Below, in pieces: positions 54,379 to 64,000 of a DNA stretch of 64,000 nucleotides. How positions within the stretch are numbered: the first letter of the stretch is position 1; the number at the start of each line of letters is the position of its first letter. The notes under the pieces were generated by a model. That model was not told the DNA's origin and did no database searches. It saw only the letters and a program-made list of their open reading frames with translations. Source of the DNA: BRH-c32 sp041674625 (GTDB lineage Bacteria > Bacteroidota > Ignavibacteria > Ignavibacteriales > Melioribacteraceae); assembly GCA_041674625.1 (NCBI GenBank), contig JBAYVI010000002.1:1-64000 (forward strand). Direction: 5' to 3'. The translations under genes and the position numbers were made by a program.

Positions 54379-55902
54379 ATGAAAAAACAATTGAATCAAA
54401 TAATTTTCGTATCAATAATGTTGATTAGTCTTGTATCATTAATGAAAGCGCAGACATATAAAATTGTTGGCACGGGTCAAACAAAGTATTACAATAATAC
54501 CGGAGAAATTACTTCTCCTGCAAAAGGTGAAGCATATTACGGTCAAGCGGCATTCTATCCTGGAAATATTCCCAGTTATACCGATAATGGTGATGGAACA
54601 ATAACGGATAATGTAACTAGCTTGATGTGGGTAAAAGATCGTGGTTCATTAATCTCATGGTCAAATGCTATTGAAGGTGCTTCAACAAATAGAACAGCCG
54701 GATATTCTGATTGGCGTATGCCAACAATCAAGGAATTATACTCACTTATTCAGTTCAGTGGAGTGAATGGACCTGATAATACGGTTGTTACTGGTTTTGT
54801 TCCCTTTATTAATACAACCTACTTTGGGTTTGCCTATGGAGCAGGTGGTTCGTCAAGTACAGGAGAGAGAATTATTGATTGCCAGGATTGGTCAGCAAAT
54901 AAATATGTAAGCACAGTAATGGGTAATCAGCCTGCAATCTTCGGGGTCAACTTTGCTGATGGTAGAATTAAAGGATATAACGAATTAATTCCAAATACAG
55001 GTGCAAAAAATACCAAATATGTTCGTTACGTCAGAGGTAACCCAAACTATGGTAAAAATAATTTCAAAGATAATGGTGATAATTCCGTTACCGATTTGGC
55101 AACAACCCTTATGTGGTCCAAGGATGATAGTAAAATTGGATTAGACTGGCCTGGAGCATTAGCTTGGGTTCAAGCACAAAATGCTGCAAATTATCTTGGT
55201 CATAACGATTGGAGGTTACCGGATTCAAAGGAGCTTGAAAGTATTGTTGATTATACACGTTCACCTTCTACAACTAATTCACCTGCTATTGATGTAACAT
55301 TTTTTAATACTACTTCTATCACAAATGAAGCTGGACAGACGGACTATCCATATGTCTGGACAAGTTCAGTTTTAATTGACGGTGGACCAAATCCATCAGG
55401 GATTTACATTTCTTTTGGCAGAGCAATGGGATATATGAGTGTATTTGGAGGTTGGGTAGATGTTCATGGGGCAGGCACACAAAAGTCTGACTTAATGGTT
55501 GGTAATCCTGCAAATTACCCTTCTGGTCGAGGTCCTCAAGGGGATGCAATAAGAATTTATAATTACGTTAGATTAGTACGGACTGATAATACAGCAACAA
55601 GTATAAAAGAGAATCAAACTTCGGACAATTCGGTACCGGATGCCTTTTCATTATATCAGAATTATCCCAATCCATTTAATCCAACTACTCAAATAGTTGT
55701 AAACATTCCGAAAAGTGGGGATTATACACTAACGGTGTTTAATGTTTTGGGTCAAAAGGTTGCAACACTTTTAAATAACCGCATCTCTAATGGCACTTAT
55801 ACCTTTAACTTTGATGCTTCAATCCTTCCATCGGGAATATATTTATACAATTTACGAGGTAATAATTTCAATCAAACTAAAAAAATGACGTTAATGAAAT
55901 AA
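54379..55902 (+). CDS. DUF1566-domain protein with T9SS sorting domain
   Basis: Secreted or surface protein of 507 residues from ATG 54379 (an upstream in-frame GTG at 54349 is less likely). Signal peptide IIFVSIMLISLVSLMKAQ. Two DUF1566 (Lcl C-terminal-like) repeats follow: YTDNGDGTITDNVTSLMWVK ... YSDWRMPTIKELYSLI, and FKDNGDNSVTDLATTLMWSK ... HNDWRLPDSKELESIVDY. The T9SS type A sorting domain closes it (FSLYQNYPNPFNPTTQIVVN ... SGIYLYNLRG ... KKMTLMK). Function unknown; such modules are lectin- or adhesion-like. Confidence 0.88.
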   Translation: MKKQLNQIIFVSIMLISLVSLMKAQTYKIVGTGQTKYYNNTGEITSPAKGEAYYGQAAFYPGNIPSYTDNGDGTITDNVTSLMWVKDRGSLISWSNAIEGASTNRTAGYSDWRMPTIKELYSLIQFSGVNGPDNTVVTGFVPFINTTYFGFAYGAGGSSSTGERIIDCQDWSANKYVSTVMGNQPAIFGVNFADGRIKGYNELIPNTGAKNTKYVRYVRGNPNYGKNNFKDNGDNSVTDLATTLMWSKDDSKIGLDWPGALAWVQAQNAANYLGHNDWRLPDSKELESIVDYTRSPSTTNSPAIDVTFFNTTSITNEAGQTDYPYVWTSSVLIDGGPNPSGIYISFGRAMGYMSVFGGWVDVHGAGTQKSDLMVGNPANYPSGRGPQGDAIRIYNYVRLVRTDNTATSIKENQTSDNSVPDAFSLYQNYPNPFNPTTQIVVNIPKSGDYTLTVFNVLGQKVATLLNNRISNGTYTFNFDASILPSGIYLYNLRGNNFNQTKKMTLMK

Positions 55903-56227
55903 TCGCGAAACAAAAAATGTAATTGCCAGTTTCTAAATTAATTTAAAAATCTTACGCTGTGATTTGACCGTTGTTTCTGTCTTATTAATTAGTAGCTTGT
56001 CTATCCAATTGGTAGAAATACTTATCTTAAGCTACAAGAACCAAATTTGAATTAAACAACCCCATACTTATTTCGATAGTTAATATGAGGTATTGTTTTT
56101 ATATTAAGTTATGATTCTATATACATACTAAGCTAAATTGATCTTTACTCAATCATTTTCTTCTATATACAGTTGAATAAAATTTGAATCTTTTAAAAGT
56201 CAGTTGAATAAATAGTTGGGAGTATGT
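55903..56227. other. Intergenic region with a weak hairpin
   Basis: 325 bp without a supported gene. CCCCATA (56060-56066) and TATGAGG (56084-56090), with one bulge, can form a hairpin followed by TATTGTTTTT, a weak candidate terminator for the DUF1566 gene. Nothing else recognised. Confidence 0.35.
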
Positions 56228-56698
56228 ATGTCAAAATTAATAAACTCTATTAGTATTACAGTGGGAACCTTAGGAATATTCTTTGGTTTTTTCTTCCTTT
56301 CAAATGATCCTTTTTTATCCTTAAGAATTATAACTATCACAACGGTTGGGATTGTTGGTGTACTCTCCTTTATACGCCATTTTGTATTTCATAAAGAGGA
56401 TGCAAAAAGACTGGGATGGGAAACAGAAAAACCCGATTGGATGTTTGAAGTAGGATTTGCAAATCTTTCCTTTGGGTTTATGGGAATTACATCAGTTTTT
56501 TTTGGGTGGGGTGTAGAAACCCTTTCTCTAGTACTTCTTGGTTATGCAGTTTATCTTTTTCAGGCAGCTCTTTTGCATGGTTACAGATATTTTACTGACG
56601 AAACAAAATTAGCATCTCGATTGTGGAGAAGTTGTTTATTAACTTTTTTTTATGTTAGTATGATGACATTTTTTGCCCTTCAGGTTCATTTAAACTAA
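56228..56698 (+). CDS. Small integral membrane protein (DUF6790-like)
   Basis: It has 156 residues from ATG 56228, with GGGAG 6 nt before it; an in-frame TTG lies at 56216. Four hydrophobic segments: ISITVGTLGIFFGFFFL, IITITTVGIVGVLSFI, FGFMGITSVFFGWGVETLSL and SCLLTFFYVSMMTFFAL. The phrase DWMFEVGFANLSFGFMGI resembles the DUF6790 family of small four-helix membrane proteins, though I cannot confirm that. No function known. Confidence 0.7.
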   Translation: MSKLINSISITVGTLGIFFGFFFLSNDPFLSLRIITITTVGIVGVLSFIRHFVFHKEDAKRLGWETEKPDWMFEVGFANLSFGFMGITSVFFGWGVETLSLVLLGYAVYLFQAALLHGYRYFTDETKLASRLWRSCLLTFFYVSMMTFFALQVHLN

Positions 56699-56763
56699 GA
56701 GTAGAAAATAAATAAAGTATATGCTTTAAAACTTTTTATCTCATACAAAATTAAAAGAAAATT

Positions 56764-59718
56764 ATGAACAGATCTCCACAACATATATTTAAGCAACTTG
56801 TTACAATTATACTTTTTTTAGTAGCTCCTAATTGTTTCGCTGGGGATACATTAAAAGTTGCAGGGATAGAGGGATTATCTTTTCAATTAGCTTCTTCTGA
56901 TTATCAAGTTACAATCACCAATTCTTTCAATCTCCATAAAATGAAGATTCAGCCGAAAGGTCTATCACTTCATTATAAAAATTCCGATAAATCTTTTGAG
57001 CTATTCGGCATAGCAAAAATGATTTTCGAAGAAGATACTCTTTCTATTATTCTTGGTAGTGCAAGTTTCCCGGGACTAAGAATATCTCATGGAGTAATAG
57101 ATACAATAAATATATCTATCGATGGATCGTTTTCTATAAAGAAATTAAGTATGAAACCTAACGGATTAACCTTTGTATATGATAAGGCGAAATCTCAGTA
57201 TAAAATTTATGGTGGTGTTGAATTTGATATTGATAAAGATACCATTAAAGCTGAATTAGGTAATGCTACAAATCCGGGTATTGAAATTATAGATGGAAAT
57301 ATTGATCACATAAATGCTTCTATTTCAAGTCATTTCGAGTTGAAGAAGTTGACAATTGAAACTGATTCACTTGGAGTTGAATGGCAGAAAGCGGAGGATG
57401 AAAACGTTTTTCACTTTTTTGGAAAAGTAAAAATTGATATTGATACTAATAAAATAGCTTTTGATTTTGGCAATTCTTCCCATCCTGGTCTAATACTGAA
57501 AAATGGTAAAATCGACTACCTTAAAATTTCCACAACGGATGATATACATTTTGCAGGATTTGAAGTTGGGACTAAAGACCTAACTATTGAGTACTCTAAG
57601 TCTTTATATCATTTGTATGGAAAAATATTTTTAAAAAAAATGTGGAGTGCTGAAATTGATTTAGGATCAAGTGCAGATTCCTCTGGTGTTACATTAGACC
57701 TTACAGTAAAACCAGCAAAACTAACCATTTCACATTCTTCTTTTGAACTTGCTGATATAGATCTTGGTCCCATTACTCTTAAGGATTTAAAAATATCCTT
57801 AGATCAAAATAAAGTATCTGAGGCTGATTTAAAAGTTGATTTGCCTCCCGGATGGGAAATTGCAGCAAAGATGAAATTTAAATTCGTGAACCATGTGTTG
57901 GATATTGATGCAATAGATATTTCTTGGGAAGCACTTAAGATAGAAGAAGCAATTGAAATTCCCGGAACTGGTGCTTTTGTTACCAAACTCGAAGGTGGGC
58001 TATTTGGAATTGAGGATCCACATGAATTTACAGTTGTAGGGGATATTGCTATTGCATTTGGTGGACCCTTTAATATTTCCGGAATAGGTGAAGTTTCACT
58101 ATTATATCTTGAATCTGGTATAACATTATCGCGATCGGAACTGAAAATTAATGCCGATGCAAAATTGGGAGCTTATAAAAAAGATGGCGATTGGATCCCC
58201 GTATTAGGTGATGGTCATATAACGCTTGATCTTAAATGGGGACAGTATTATTCTATATATGGAAATCTAAATATTCCTTCTAATCCATGGACAATTCTGA
58301 AAGCTGATTTAGAAGCGCAACTTTCACAAAGCGGCGCATTCAATGCTCATATTGGTGTATCATTACAAATTCCAAAAAAAATTCCACTTGTAGGGGGACA
58401 TACTTTTGCACAAGCTGATGGTGTAATTCATTATGATAAATTTGATCCTTCAAGTTATGCTGCGGGTTGGGCTAAAGTTAATTTAGGTTTCTTCACTTGG
58501 TTCGGTGGTGTTAAATATAATTTTGCTTCGAAAAATTATTCCACTCTTGGAGCTAAGCAGATAATTGAAGCTTCTAAAATTTCTAGTACAGTCGAATCCT
58601 CTCATAGCACTTCGGGACCCGGATTTTTACAAGAACACATTAAAATAGTAATTGATGATTCTCCCAATTATGTTAAAATAAAACTTAAGTTTAAACCTAG
58701 GTCAACAAGGAATGGATTCTATACTGAAGTTGATGGTCCGCTTGGAATTGGAAAATTTAATTTGGCTCCCATTTATTTTGTTTCCAGTATAGATAAAATA
58801 ACGCAAGCTGGAATGGATATTACGACTATTCCCACTTATCAAATGCAGATGTTTTACAATGTTGATAGTCTGACTTTTTACATAATGGCTCCCGGTTATA
58901 AGGAAAATCAAAAAGCTACACTTCCTAATGCAGAATACACTGCTTGTGTTAATCATTTTGGAGTCAATCAAATGATTGATTCCTTTGAAGTTCATAAAAT
59001 GTATGTCTCTCCATTTGTTAGCTGGGCTAAATTATCTCTCAGCATCAATCCTTTTACTGAAGGACCTTTATTGAACATTTTATCAAATATAAATCTTAAT
59101 TATAGTGTAGCTTCCCAAGTATATAATAATGATTCTACTGTTGTTAATTTATTCTATACAAAACACAAAAATGAAAATGGGAAGCTCATAAAAACGGTAA
59201 AATATTCGGATTATTTTGTTAGCAACACTTCTGATGGTGAATATTTACAAATAGAAAATATTAATTTCCCGGATGATATTGTGAGTGGTGATAGCTTGTA
59301 TCTTTATTTCTCTTTAGATGATCGAATAAATGCACCATATAAATCTTCTCCACAATATATCAACTATACAACTCCAATTTCAGCTAAATTAAGTATAGCG
59401 GGACAGCCTGATTCATTAGCTTCGGGAATTGAAACACAACTATATATTCAAAATCCTTCAGATAGAAATTGGTATTTAGCCGATAGTCTTAAAAGATTTA
59501 CCAATTACAAAGGGGAGGTTTCATTCCCATATTGCGTGCGTGCAAACACTATTATAAAATTAGTGTTTGATGTACCAGTTGGATATGAAGAAGATCCAGC
59601 ATCGCCATATATAAGTGGTGGAGAAATTCTTATATCGGATAATAATTCTTCATGTGAGATTAATGAAGAAATAATTCTAAGAAAGATAAATACATACGGA
59701 GTTTCATATGTACGTTAA
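56764..59718 (+). CDS. Large exported protein with four tandem ~68-residue repeats
   Basis: I do not recognise a family. It has 984 residues with a signal peptide (IILFLVAPNCFAG). Residues ~50-320 contain four tandem repeats of about 68 residues. Each starts with a FxLxKLxIxxxGL segment and includes a Y-K-- -Y-IYG-V stretch, DIDKDTI-like acidic turn, LGNATNPGIEI and GNIDHINASI (quoted from copy 2). The rest is beta-rich, with amphipathic strands like AsmA/LptD-type or beta-helix proteins (IAFGGPFNISGIGEVSLLYL). There is no T9SS sorting domain. The stop overlaps the next gene (an FG-GAP T9SS protein) by 11 bp, so the two are co-translated and may act together. Confidence 0.7.
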   Translation: MNRSPQHIFKQLVTIILFLVAPNCFAGDTLKVAGIEGLSFQLASSDYQVTITNSFNLHKMKIQPKGLSLHYKNSDKSFELFGIAKMIFEEDTLSIILGSASFPGLRISHGVIDTINISIDGSFSIKKLSMKPNGLTFVYDKAKSQYKIYGGVEFDIDKDTIKAELGNATNPGIEIIDGNIDHINASISSHFELKKLTIETDSLGVEWQKAEDENVFHFFGKVKIDIDTNKIAFDFGNSSHPGLILKNGKIDYLKISTTDDIHFAGFEVGTKDLTIEYSKSLYHLYGKIFLKKMWSAEIDLGSSADSSGVTLDLTVKPAKLTISHSSFELADIDLGPITLKDLKISLDQNKVSEADLKVDLPPGWEIAAKMKFKFVNHVLDIDAIDISWEALKIEEAIEIPGTGAFVTKLEGGLFGIEDPHEFTVVGDIAIAFGGPFNISGIGEVSLLYLESGITLSRSELKINADAKLGAYKKDGDWIPVLGDGHITLDLKWGQYYSIYGNLNIPSNPWTILKADLEAQLSQSGAFNAHIGVSLQIPKKIPLVGGHTFAQADGVIHYDKFDPSSYAAGWAKVNLGFFTWFGGVKYNFASKNYSTLGAKQIIEASKISSTVESSHSTSGPGFLQEHIKIVIDDSPNYVKIKLKFKPRSTRNGFYTEVDGPLGIGKFNLAPIYFVSSIDKITQAGMDITTIPTYQMQMFYNVDSLTFYIMAPGYKENQKATLPNAEYTACVNHFGVNQMIDSFEVHKMYVSPFVSWAKLSLSINPFTEGPLLNILSNINLNYSVASQVYNNDSTVVNLFYTKHKNENGKLIKTVKYSDYFVSNTSDGEYLQIENINFPDDIVSGDSLYLYFSLDDRINAPYKSSPQYINYTTPISAKLSIAGQPDSLASGIETQLYIQNPSDRNWYLADSLKRFTNYKGEVSFPYCVRANTIIKLVFDVPVGYEEDPASPYISGGEILISDNNSSCEINEEIILRKINTYGVSYVR

Positions 59719-61237
59719 GAAAATTATTTTCATTTTATTTCTGTTTGCGGGGTTTTTATCCGGAGAAGGAAAAATATCGGGAACATCATCCAAATCTGCT
59801 CCTGCCAATAGTCTTTTTGGATACGCTGTTTCGGTTTATGGAGAATTTTCTGCAGTCTCTGCTCCATATGAAACTTATGATAATATTACATCTTCAGGCG
59901 CAATTTATATATATAAATTAAAGGAGTCGAAATGGAAGTTTTTCCAAAAAATTACTCCTTCTGATCCATCTCCAATGAAGTTGTTTGGCGTTGCACTCAA
60001 GATGGTCGGAAATACTCTTCTTGTTGGTGCTCCTAATGATAATATAAAAAGCGGTTCAGCTTATGTTTTTAAGTACAACGGTGAGTTGTGGATTGAAGAA
60101 AAAAAAATAACTCCTAAAAATCCGATAATGTTCCAATGCTTTGGCACTGCTCTGGATTTAATACCTGGTTTTGCAATAATCAGCTCTGTAAGTTCGGAAA
60201 ATAATAATGCTGCTTCCGGGACTGTTTATATCTATCGCATAACATCAAAAGAATGGATTGAAGAGGCGAAAATTATTTCTTCAGTTAATGATGATAATGA
60301 TCTTTTCGGTGAATCATTGGCAATTGTTTCACCTGATCAATTCATTGTTGGATCTCCACGATCAAGTGCCTTTATTGAAAATGGTGGTGCGCTATTTTGC
60401 TTTAGAAATACTTCCAGCGGTTGGAAATCACTTCAAACGTTGAATTCTGCTTATCCAAGAAAAGAAGGATTGTTTGGTTGTTCAATGAGTTATTCTAAAA
60501 ACAAACTTATTGTAGGAGCTATGCAGGAAATTGTAGATTCGTCTAATTCGGGGGCTGCATACATCTATAACATAAATGAACAGGGTGAGTGGCAATTTGA
60601 AAAAAGATTAACTCCAGAAAACCAAAAAAAACAAGACTATTTCGGAATGGCTGTTTCTCTTGAAGAAGATATTGCTATTGTTGGTTCTCCTAAATGGGAT
60701 AAAGGTAAATTAAAAACTAATAACGATATGGGATGTGCCAACGTTTTTTCTAATTCAGATAGTGGTTGGGTTTCAATTGGTAGAATTGTCCCTGAGGATG
60801 GAAGAGAGGATGATCATTTTGGTATGGCTATTTCTTCTTTCGGAAGTAATCTTTTTATAGGCTCAAGGCTTGATGATGTTGATGCCATCAATAACGGTTC
60901 AGCTTATTCTTTTAATCTAATGGAACAGTTTCCCTCTCTTAGACTCAAATACATACCGGCATCATTTGAGTTATACAATAATTACCCTAACCCATTTAAT
61001 CCGGTAACTACAATCCGGTATGATCTTCCGGTAACTTCTCGGGTGAATATTACGGTATACGATATTTTAGGAAGAAAAATAATTGAGCTTATCAACTCAG
61101 AGATGGAAGCCGGGAAACAACAAGTTGTTTGGAATGGAAAAAATTCCTATGGTTCTGAAGTTGCTTCCGGAATATATTTATATAGATTAACTACATCTAA
61201 GTTTTCAAATGTGAAAAAGATGATTTTAATCAAGTGA
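59708..61237 (+). CDS. FG-GAP repeat protein with T9SS sorting domain
   Basis: Secreted beta-propeller protein of 509 residues, signal peptide ending LFAGFLSG. About six repeats with the FG-GAP/integrin-like pattern are seen: LFGYAVSVYGEFSAVSAPYE, LFGVALKMVGNTLLVGAPND, LFGESLAIVSPDQFIVGSPR, YFGMAVSLEEDIAIVGSPKW and HFGMAISSFGSNLFIGSRLD, each followed by an AYxY or AYSF strand and W. The C-terminus is a T9SS type A domain (FELYNNYPNPFNPVTTIRYD ... SGIYLYRLTT ... KKMILIK). The start overlaps the preceding gene by 11 bp and has CGGAG upstream. A strong terminator follows. Confidence 0.9.
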   Translation: MYVKKIIFILFLFAGFLSGEGKISGTSSKSAPANSLFGYAVSVYGEFSAVSAPYETYDNITSSGAIYIYKLKESKWKFFQKITPSDPSPMKLFGVALKMVGNTLLVGAPNDNIKSGSAYVFKYNGELWIEEKKITPKNPIMFQCFGTALDLIPGFAIISSVSSENNNAASGTVYIYRITSKEWIEEAKIISSVNDDNDLFGESLAIVSPDQFIVGSPRSSAFIENGGALFCFRNTSSGWKSLQTLNSAYPRKEGLFGCSMSYSKNKLIVGAMQEIVDSSNSGAAYIYNINEQGEWQFEKRLTPENQKKQDYFGMAVSLEEDIAIVGSPKWDKGKLKTNNDMGCANVFSNSDSGWVSIGRIVPEDGREDDHFGMAISSFGSNLFIGSRLDDVDAINNGSAYSFNLMEQFPSLRLKYIPASFELYNNYPNPFNPVTTIRYDLPVTSRVNITVYDILGRKIIELINSEMEAGKQQVVWNGKNSYGSEVASGIYLYRLTTSKFSNVKKMILIK

Positions 61238-61264
61238 GTAACTTTCCATATTCCATACTCCATC

Positions 61265-61301
61265 CGGATTATTCAATTGAAATGAATTCCAATCCGTTTT
61301 T
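61265..61301 (+). terminator. Rho-independent terminator
   Basis: CGGATT-ATTCA (61265-61275) pairs with TGAAT (61283-61287) and AATCCG (61291-61296), with a 3-nt bulge, followed by TTTTT. It lies 27 bp after the FG-GAP gene. Confidence 0.75.
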
Positions 61302-61323
61302 GATAAAATATTACAACTCAAGT

Positions 61324-63410
61324 TTATTTCATTAAAATCATTTTCTTGGTTTGTAAATAATTACCGGCTTGAATTTTATAGATATATATTCCGCTTGAAA
61401 GACTACTTCCATCAAATTTTACTTCGTGAGCACCTGCAGTTTTATTCGCATTTATTAATGTTGCTATTTCTTTTCCAATAATATCGTACACTTTAATTGT
61501 TACCAAACTATTTGTTGGTAGTTCATATTTTATTGTTGTAGATGGATTGAATGGATTCGGATAATTCTGCATCAACGCAAACTCAGTTGGTAAAATCAAA
61601 TTTTCGATTTCTAATCTCTCAATAGCACTATCTGATATTCTAAGGATTCCACCACTTTTAACTATCTGATTTAATAATCTGCCTCCTAAATTATCTTTTA
61701 TAATTACATCTCCTCCGGTTACTCTTATTATAACCGGATATTCTGCACTGCTTATTAGCATTTCGGACTTTCCGTCTCCCCACATTTTAACACTTCTATC
61801 ACCTGCCCACCTTAAATCACATATACCTTGTGGAGGTAGAGGTGGTAAATCATAATTGTTTAGTGTTCTTGTGCTATTAGTCAGAATTAGTTCACTGCCT
61901 CTTCCTTGAGCATCTGCTACATTAAATCTAACCCCTTCATTATAATCTATTTTTTTATCTTCGTTTAATTTAGATAATAAACTTGAAGAGCTTCCATTTG
62001 GGTTCGTAAGATTTATCACACCATCTTGATTTAACTTTATCCAATATCCCTGACCCTTTTTTAATGTATCGGTTGATATGTATCCACTCTGTTTACTATA
62101 TCCATAATAATTTGATATTACAATATTATTTGGAGTTGTTGATAATCCGTTAACAGCTAAATCCTTATCATATCCTCCTATCATATTCCAGCCGCTTTTT
62201 AATCCTGATATTGAATTCAATCCTGCCGGTTCGCCTTTTACTATGATCTTTGTAGTACTATCATATTTAACCCAGTAACCGTTTCCCAGTTTTAATGTAT
62301 CAATAGCTTTATAACCATTTTTAAATTCATATACAGAGGATAATGCATTTGGGAACGTTTTTGTAGTAATCATATCAGGTACTTTTACCGGCATTGAAAT
62401 CATATTCCATCCACCGGATAAATAAATTGATTGTTCGATCAGCGGATTTTGCCAAGCTAAGAAAGGATAACCATTGTTAGTCGCTAATTCTATATTCCAT
62501 ATAGAAAAATCCCATCCTGCAGAACTAAAAGTAGTATTTGTTTTCATTTCTGATGTGGTCTTCCCGATACCAAGACCATTATTAAATGAAGAATTTGAAT
62601 TAACCGTTTTATCCCAAAAAGAATTGGTAATTGAACCATCATTATTACCACCTATAAGTCCGCCACAATACAAGGGAACTAAACTTACAATGCCGTTACT
62701 GTAGCAGTTACTTACAGACCCACTTAAAATTCTACCGATTAATCCGCCAACATTATAACTGACTCCAGTTACATTGCCGGTACTGTAGCAATTACTCACA
62801 CTATTATAAGAAAGTAATCCGATTAATCCGCCAATATAAATACTACCATTAACACTGCAAGTGCTGAAACATTTGCTTACAATAGAATAACTATTTCCAA
62901 TTAGCCCGCCAACATAGCTCATGCCACGGACAATGCCGGTACTGTAGCAATTGGTTATACTCGTCTGAGCAGTAAGCGCAATTAACGCACCAACATATTC
63001 TTTCCCGTAAACATTCACATTGGTTAAGCCTAAATTTTGAATTGTTCCTCCCTCGGTGCAATAAAATAGTCCTTGATAACTTACATTTGGGTTATTAATA
63101 TATAAATGATCTATTACGTGACCATTCCCATCATAATTACCTTTAAAATTATAACTGCGATTCCCAATAGGTATCCATCCGATTCCTGTATTGTAAGGTG
63201 CAACATTTAAATCAATAATATTCATCTGTTTAAATATTTATTGGTATATAAATTTCCCCCATTTACATTTGTAGCAATGGCTGCCAGATGATCTGTAGTT
63301 GAAATCTGATATGGATTACTTTGGGTTCCATCACCTGCGCCATATTGTGCCCAATTAATAACAGGAAATAAAAGAGAACAGACAAATAGAATTAGGAACA
63401 ATTTACGCAT
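61324..63410 (-). pseudogene. GLUG-repeat T9SS protein, split by a -1 frame change
   Basis: The first frame (63410-63222, 62 codons) has a signal peptide (LFLILFVCSLLFPVINWAQ) and GAGDGTQSNPYQISTTDHLA, ending NKYLNR and TGA. The second (63225-61324, 633 codons) begins MNIIDLNVAPYNTGIGWIPI and overlaps it by 4 bp. Together they make one normal GLUG protein: GNYDGNGHVIDHLYI, then GLUG repeats (YVGGLIGNSYSIVSKCFSTC; YIGGLIGLLSYNSVSNCYST), a Ser-rich middle, and a T9SS domain (FALMQNYPNPFNPSTTIKYE ... KKMILMK). One missing A in the run at 63231-63234 would explain the break, as would -1 frameshifting. The second frame alone would lack a signal peptide. Confidence 0.82.
63228..63234 (-). promoter_or_regulatory. 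Slippery heptamer T TTA AAC at the GLUG gene frame junction
   Basis: In the zero frame the codons are TAT TTA AAC AGA TGA. The heptamer T TTA AAC is in the correct phase for -1 slippage, and a -1 shift leads to CAG ATG AAT, exactly the downstream frame. No strong stimulatory hairpin is evident just downstream, so this may be coincidence with a one-base deletion. Confidence 0.35.
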
Positions 63411-63587
63411 GACACACCTTTTAGGTTTAATAGAATATATTGTGAATTTTACAATATGAAATATAATAAAACTTATTTGTCCTAAAAAAAAGAATTAATA
63501 TCATGGGTCAAAATACTTTTCTAAATCATATATTTACTTTTACAGAATTCTTGAATTACCACTTTATTAAAACCGGAAAAGTTATTT

Positions 63588-64000
63588 ATGAAAAAAAGAC
63601 TTGTTTGCCTTATATTAATTACACTTTCTATTTCGTTTGCTTCGAAAAATCTTGCTGCCGATAAATCGGGCACAACAAAATTCTCTGAATTGGGGGAAGT
63701 TTTGGAAAAAACTTTATCAAAGCTCGGAGACAAATCTCCTAACGATATTATACTAATTGAAACGTTGAGCGAAGCCAATACTATGATAATCGGGGACAAG
63801 ACTCCTGACGATAAAAAATTGGGCGAAATGATGGTTATTCTTGCAAAAGGTACCAATTCAACGGAATTGTTTTTTACAAAATTTTATAAGACCAAAGCAT
63901 GGGATGCAAAGCGAAGCGTTCCTATTCCTGGCGATATGCAAACATGGACTCTCTCGAATTTTCAACCTGCAATGGATGCTTCAACCCGCAAACCCATTGA
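63588..64000 (+). CDS. Exported protein of unknown function, C-terminus beyond window
   Basis: The ATG at 63588 starts MKKRLVCLILITLSISFASK with a signal peptide, followed by SGTTKFSELGEVLEKTLSKL, GDKSPNDIILIETL, IIGDKTPDDKKLGEMMVILA and SVPIPGDMQTWTLSNFQPAM. The first 137 codons are visible before the right edge. No family recognised. The mature part alternates acidic loops and short helices. It is divergent from the GLUG gene (177 bp between start codons), so promoters lie between them. Confidence 0.75.
   Translation, partial: MKKRLVCLILITLSISFASKNLAADKSGTTKFSELGEVLEKTLSKLGDKSPNDIILIETLSEANTMIIGDKTPDDKKLGEMMVILAKGTNSTELFFTKFYKTKAWDAKRSVPIPGDMQTWTLSNFQPAMDASTRKPI

Noticed and set aside
62640..63000. 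Repeated similar segments that could suggest a CRISPR or tandem DNA repeat
   Set aside because: They are degenerate and follow the period of GLUG protein repeats; there are no constant repeats with unique spacers. No CRISPR array was seen anywhere in the window.

Overview
The window looks like a chromosomal segment of a member of the Ignavibacteria / Chlorobi side of the Bacteroidota supergroup. It is AT-rich. Several secreted proteins end in a type IX secretion (T9SS) sorting domain with the YPNPFNP signature, there are TonB-dependent receptor and PorV/PorQ-type outer-membrane genes, and many lipoproteins. This assignment is inferred from protein families, not from a marker gene phylogeny.

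Layout. 1-12.7 kb: housekeeping genes on the minus strand (6-phosphofructokinase, RNase HIII, a SurA-like periplasmic PPIase), then a plus-strand envelope block (TonB-dependent receptor, large secreted T9SS-type protein, PorV-like barrel, T9SS cargo with CBM-like modules) preceded by a perfect LacI-type palindrome. 12.8-30.4 kb: DEAD-box helicase with a long basic tail; a HigA-type antitoxin without a toxin beside an SF1 helicase-phospholipase-D gene interrupted by one in-frame TAA; ABC-F ATPase and MFS transporter (divergent); GH128-like lipoprotein; an SGNH hydrolase / carbamoyltransferase / SxtJ / DUF5989 group; a Fic protein with phased repeats at its start; a GH109-like oxidoreductase. 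tRNA-Ser(UGA) follows at 30.47 kb.

30.6-49.8 kb is accessory and partly decayed. It holds an S15-type hydrolase, four broken genes (two NTF2/lumazine-binding-like relics, a serine hydrolase, a FISUMP lipoprotein), an intact FISUMP lipoprotein, two PD40 propeller lipoproteins, a TldD/TldE pair and a LytS/LytTR two-component pair. Then comes a gene graveyard (integrase-core transposase, kinase tail, Abi-like head, IS3 tail) and a three-gene minus-strand locus: zinc-ribbon/AlbA_2 (Schlafen-type) protein, PtuA-like ATPase and PtuB-like HNH protein. A HigBA toxin-antitoxin pair lies next to it. IS relics flank this locus on both sides. It is the best candidate here for an undescribed (Septu-related) defence system.

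49.9-64 kb: two tandem serine hydrolase lipoproteins, a zinc-phospholipase-like envelope protein, several T9SS cargo proteins (DUF1566, FG-GAP, GLUG), a large four-repeat secreted protein, and a partial secreted protein at the right edge. The GLUG gene is split by a -1 frame change exactly at a U UUA AAC heptamer.

All coordinates and translations were read by eye. No homology search, structure prediction or RNA folding was run.
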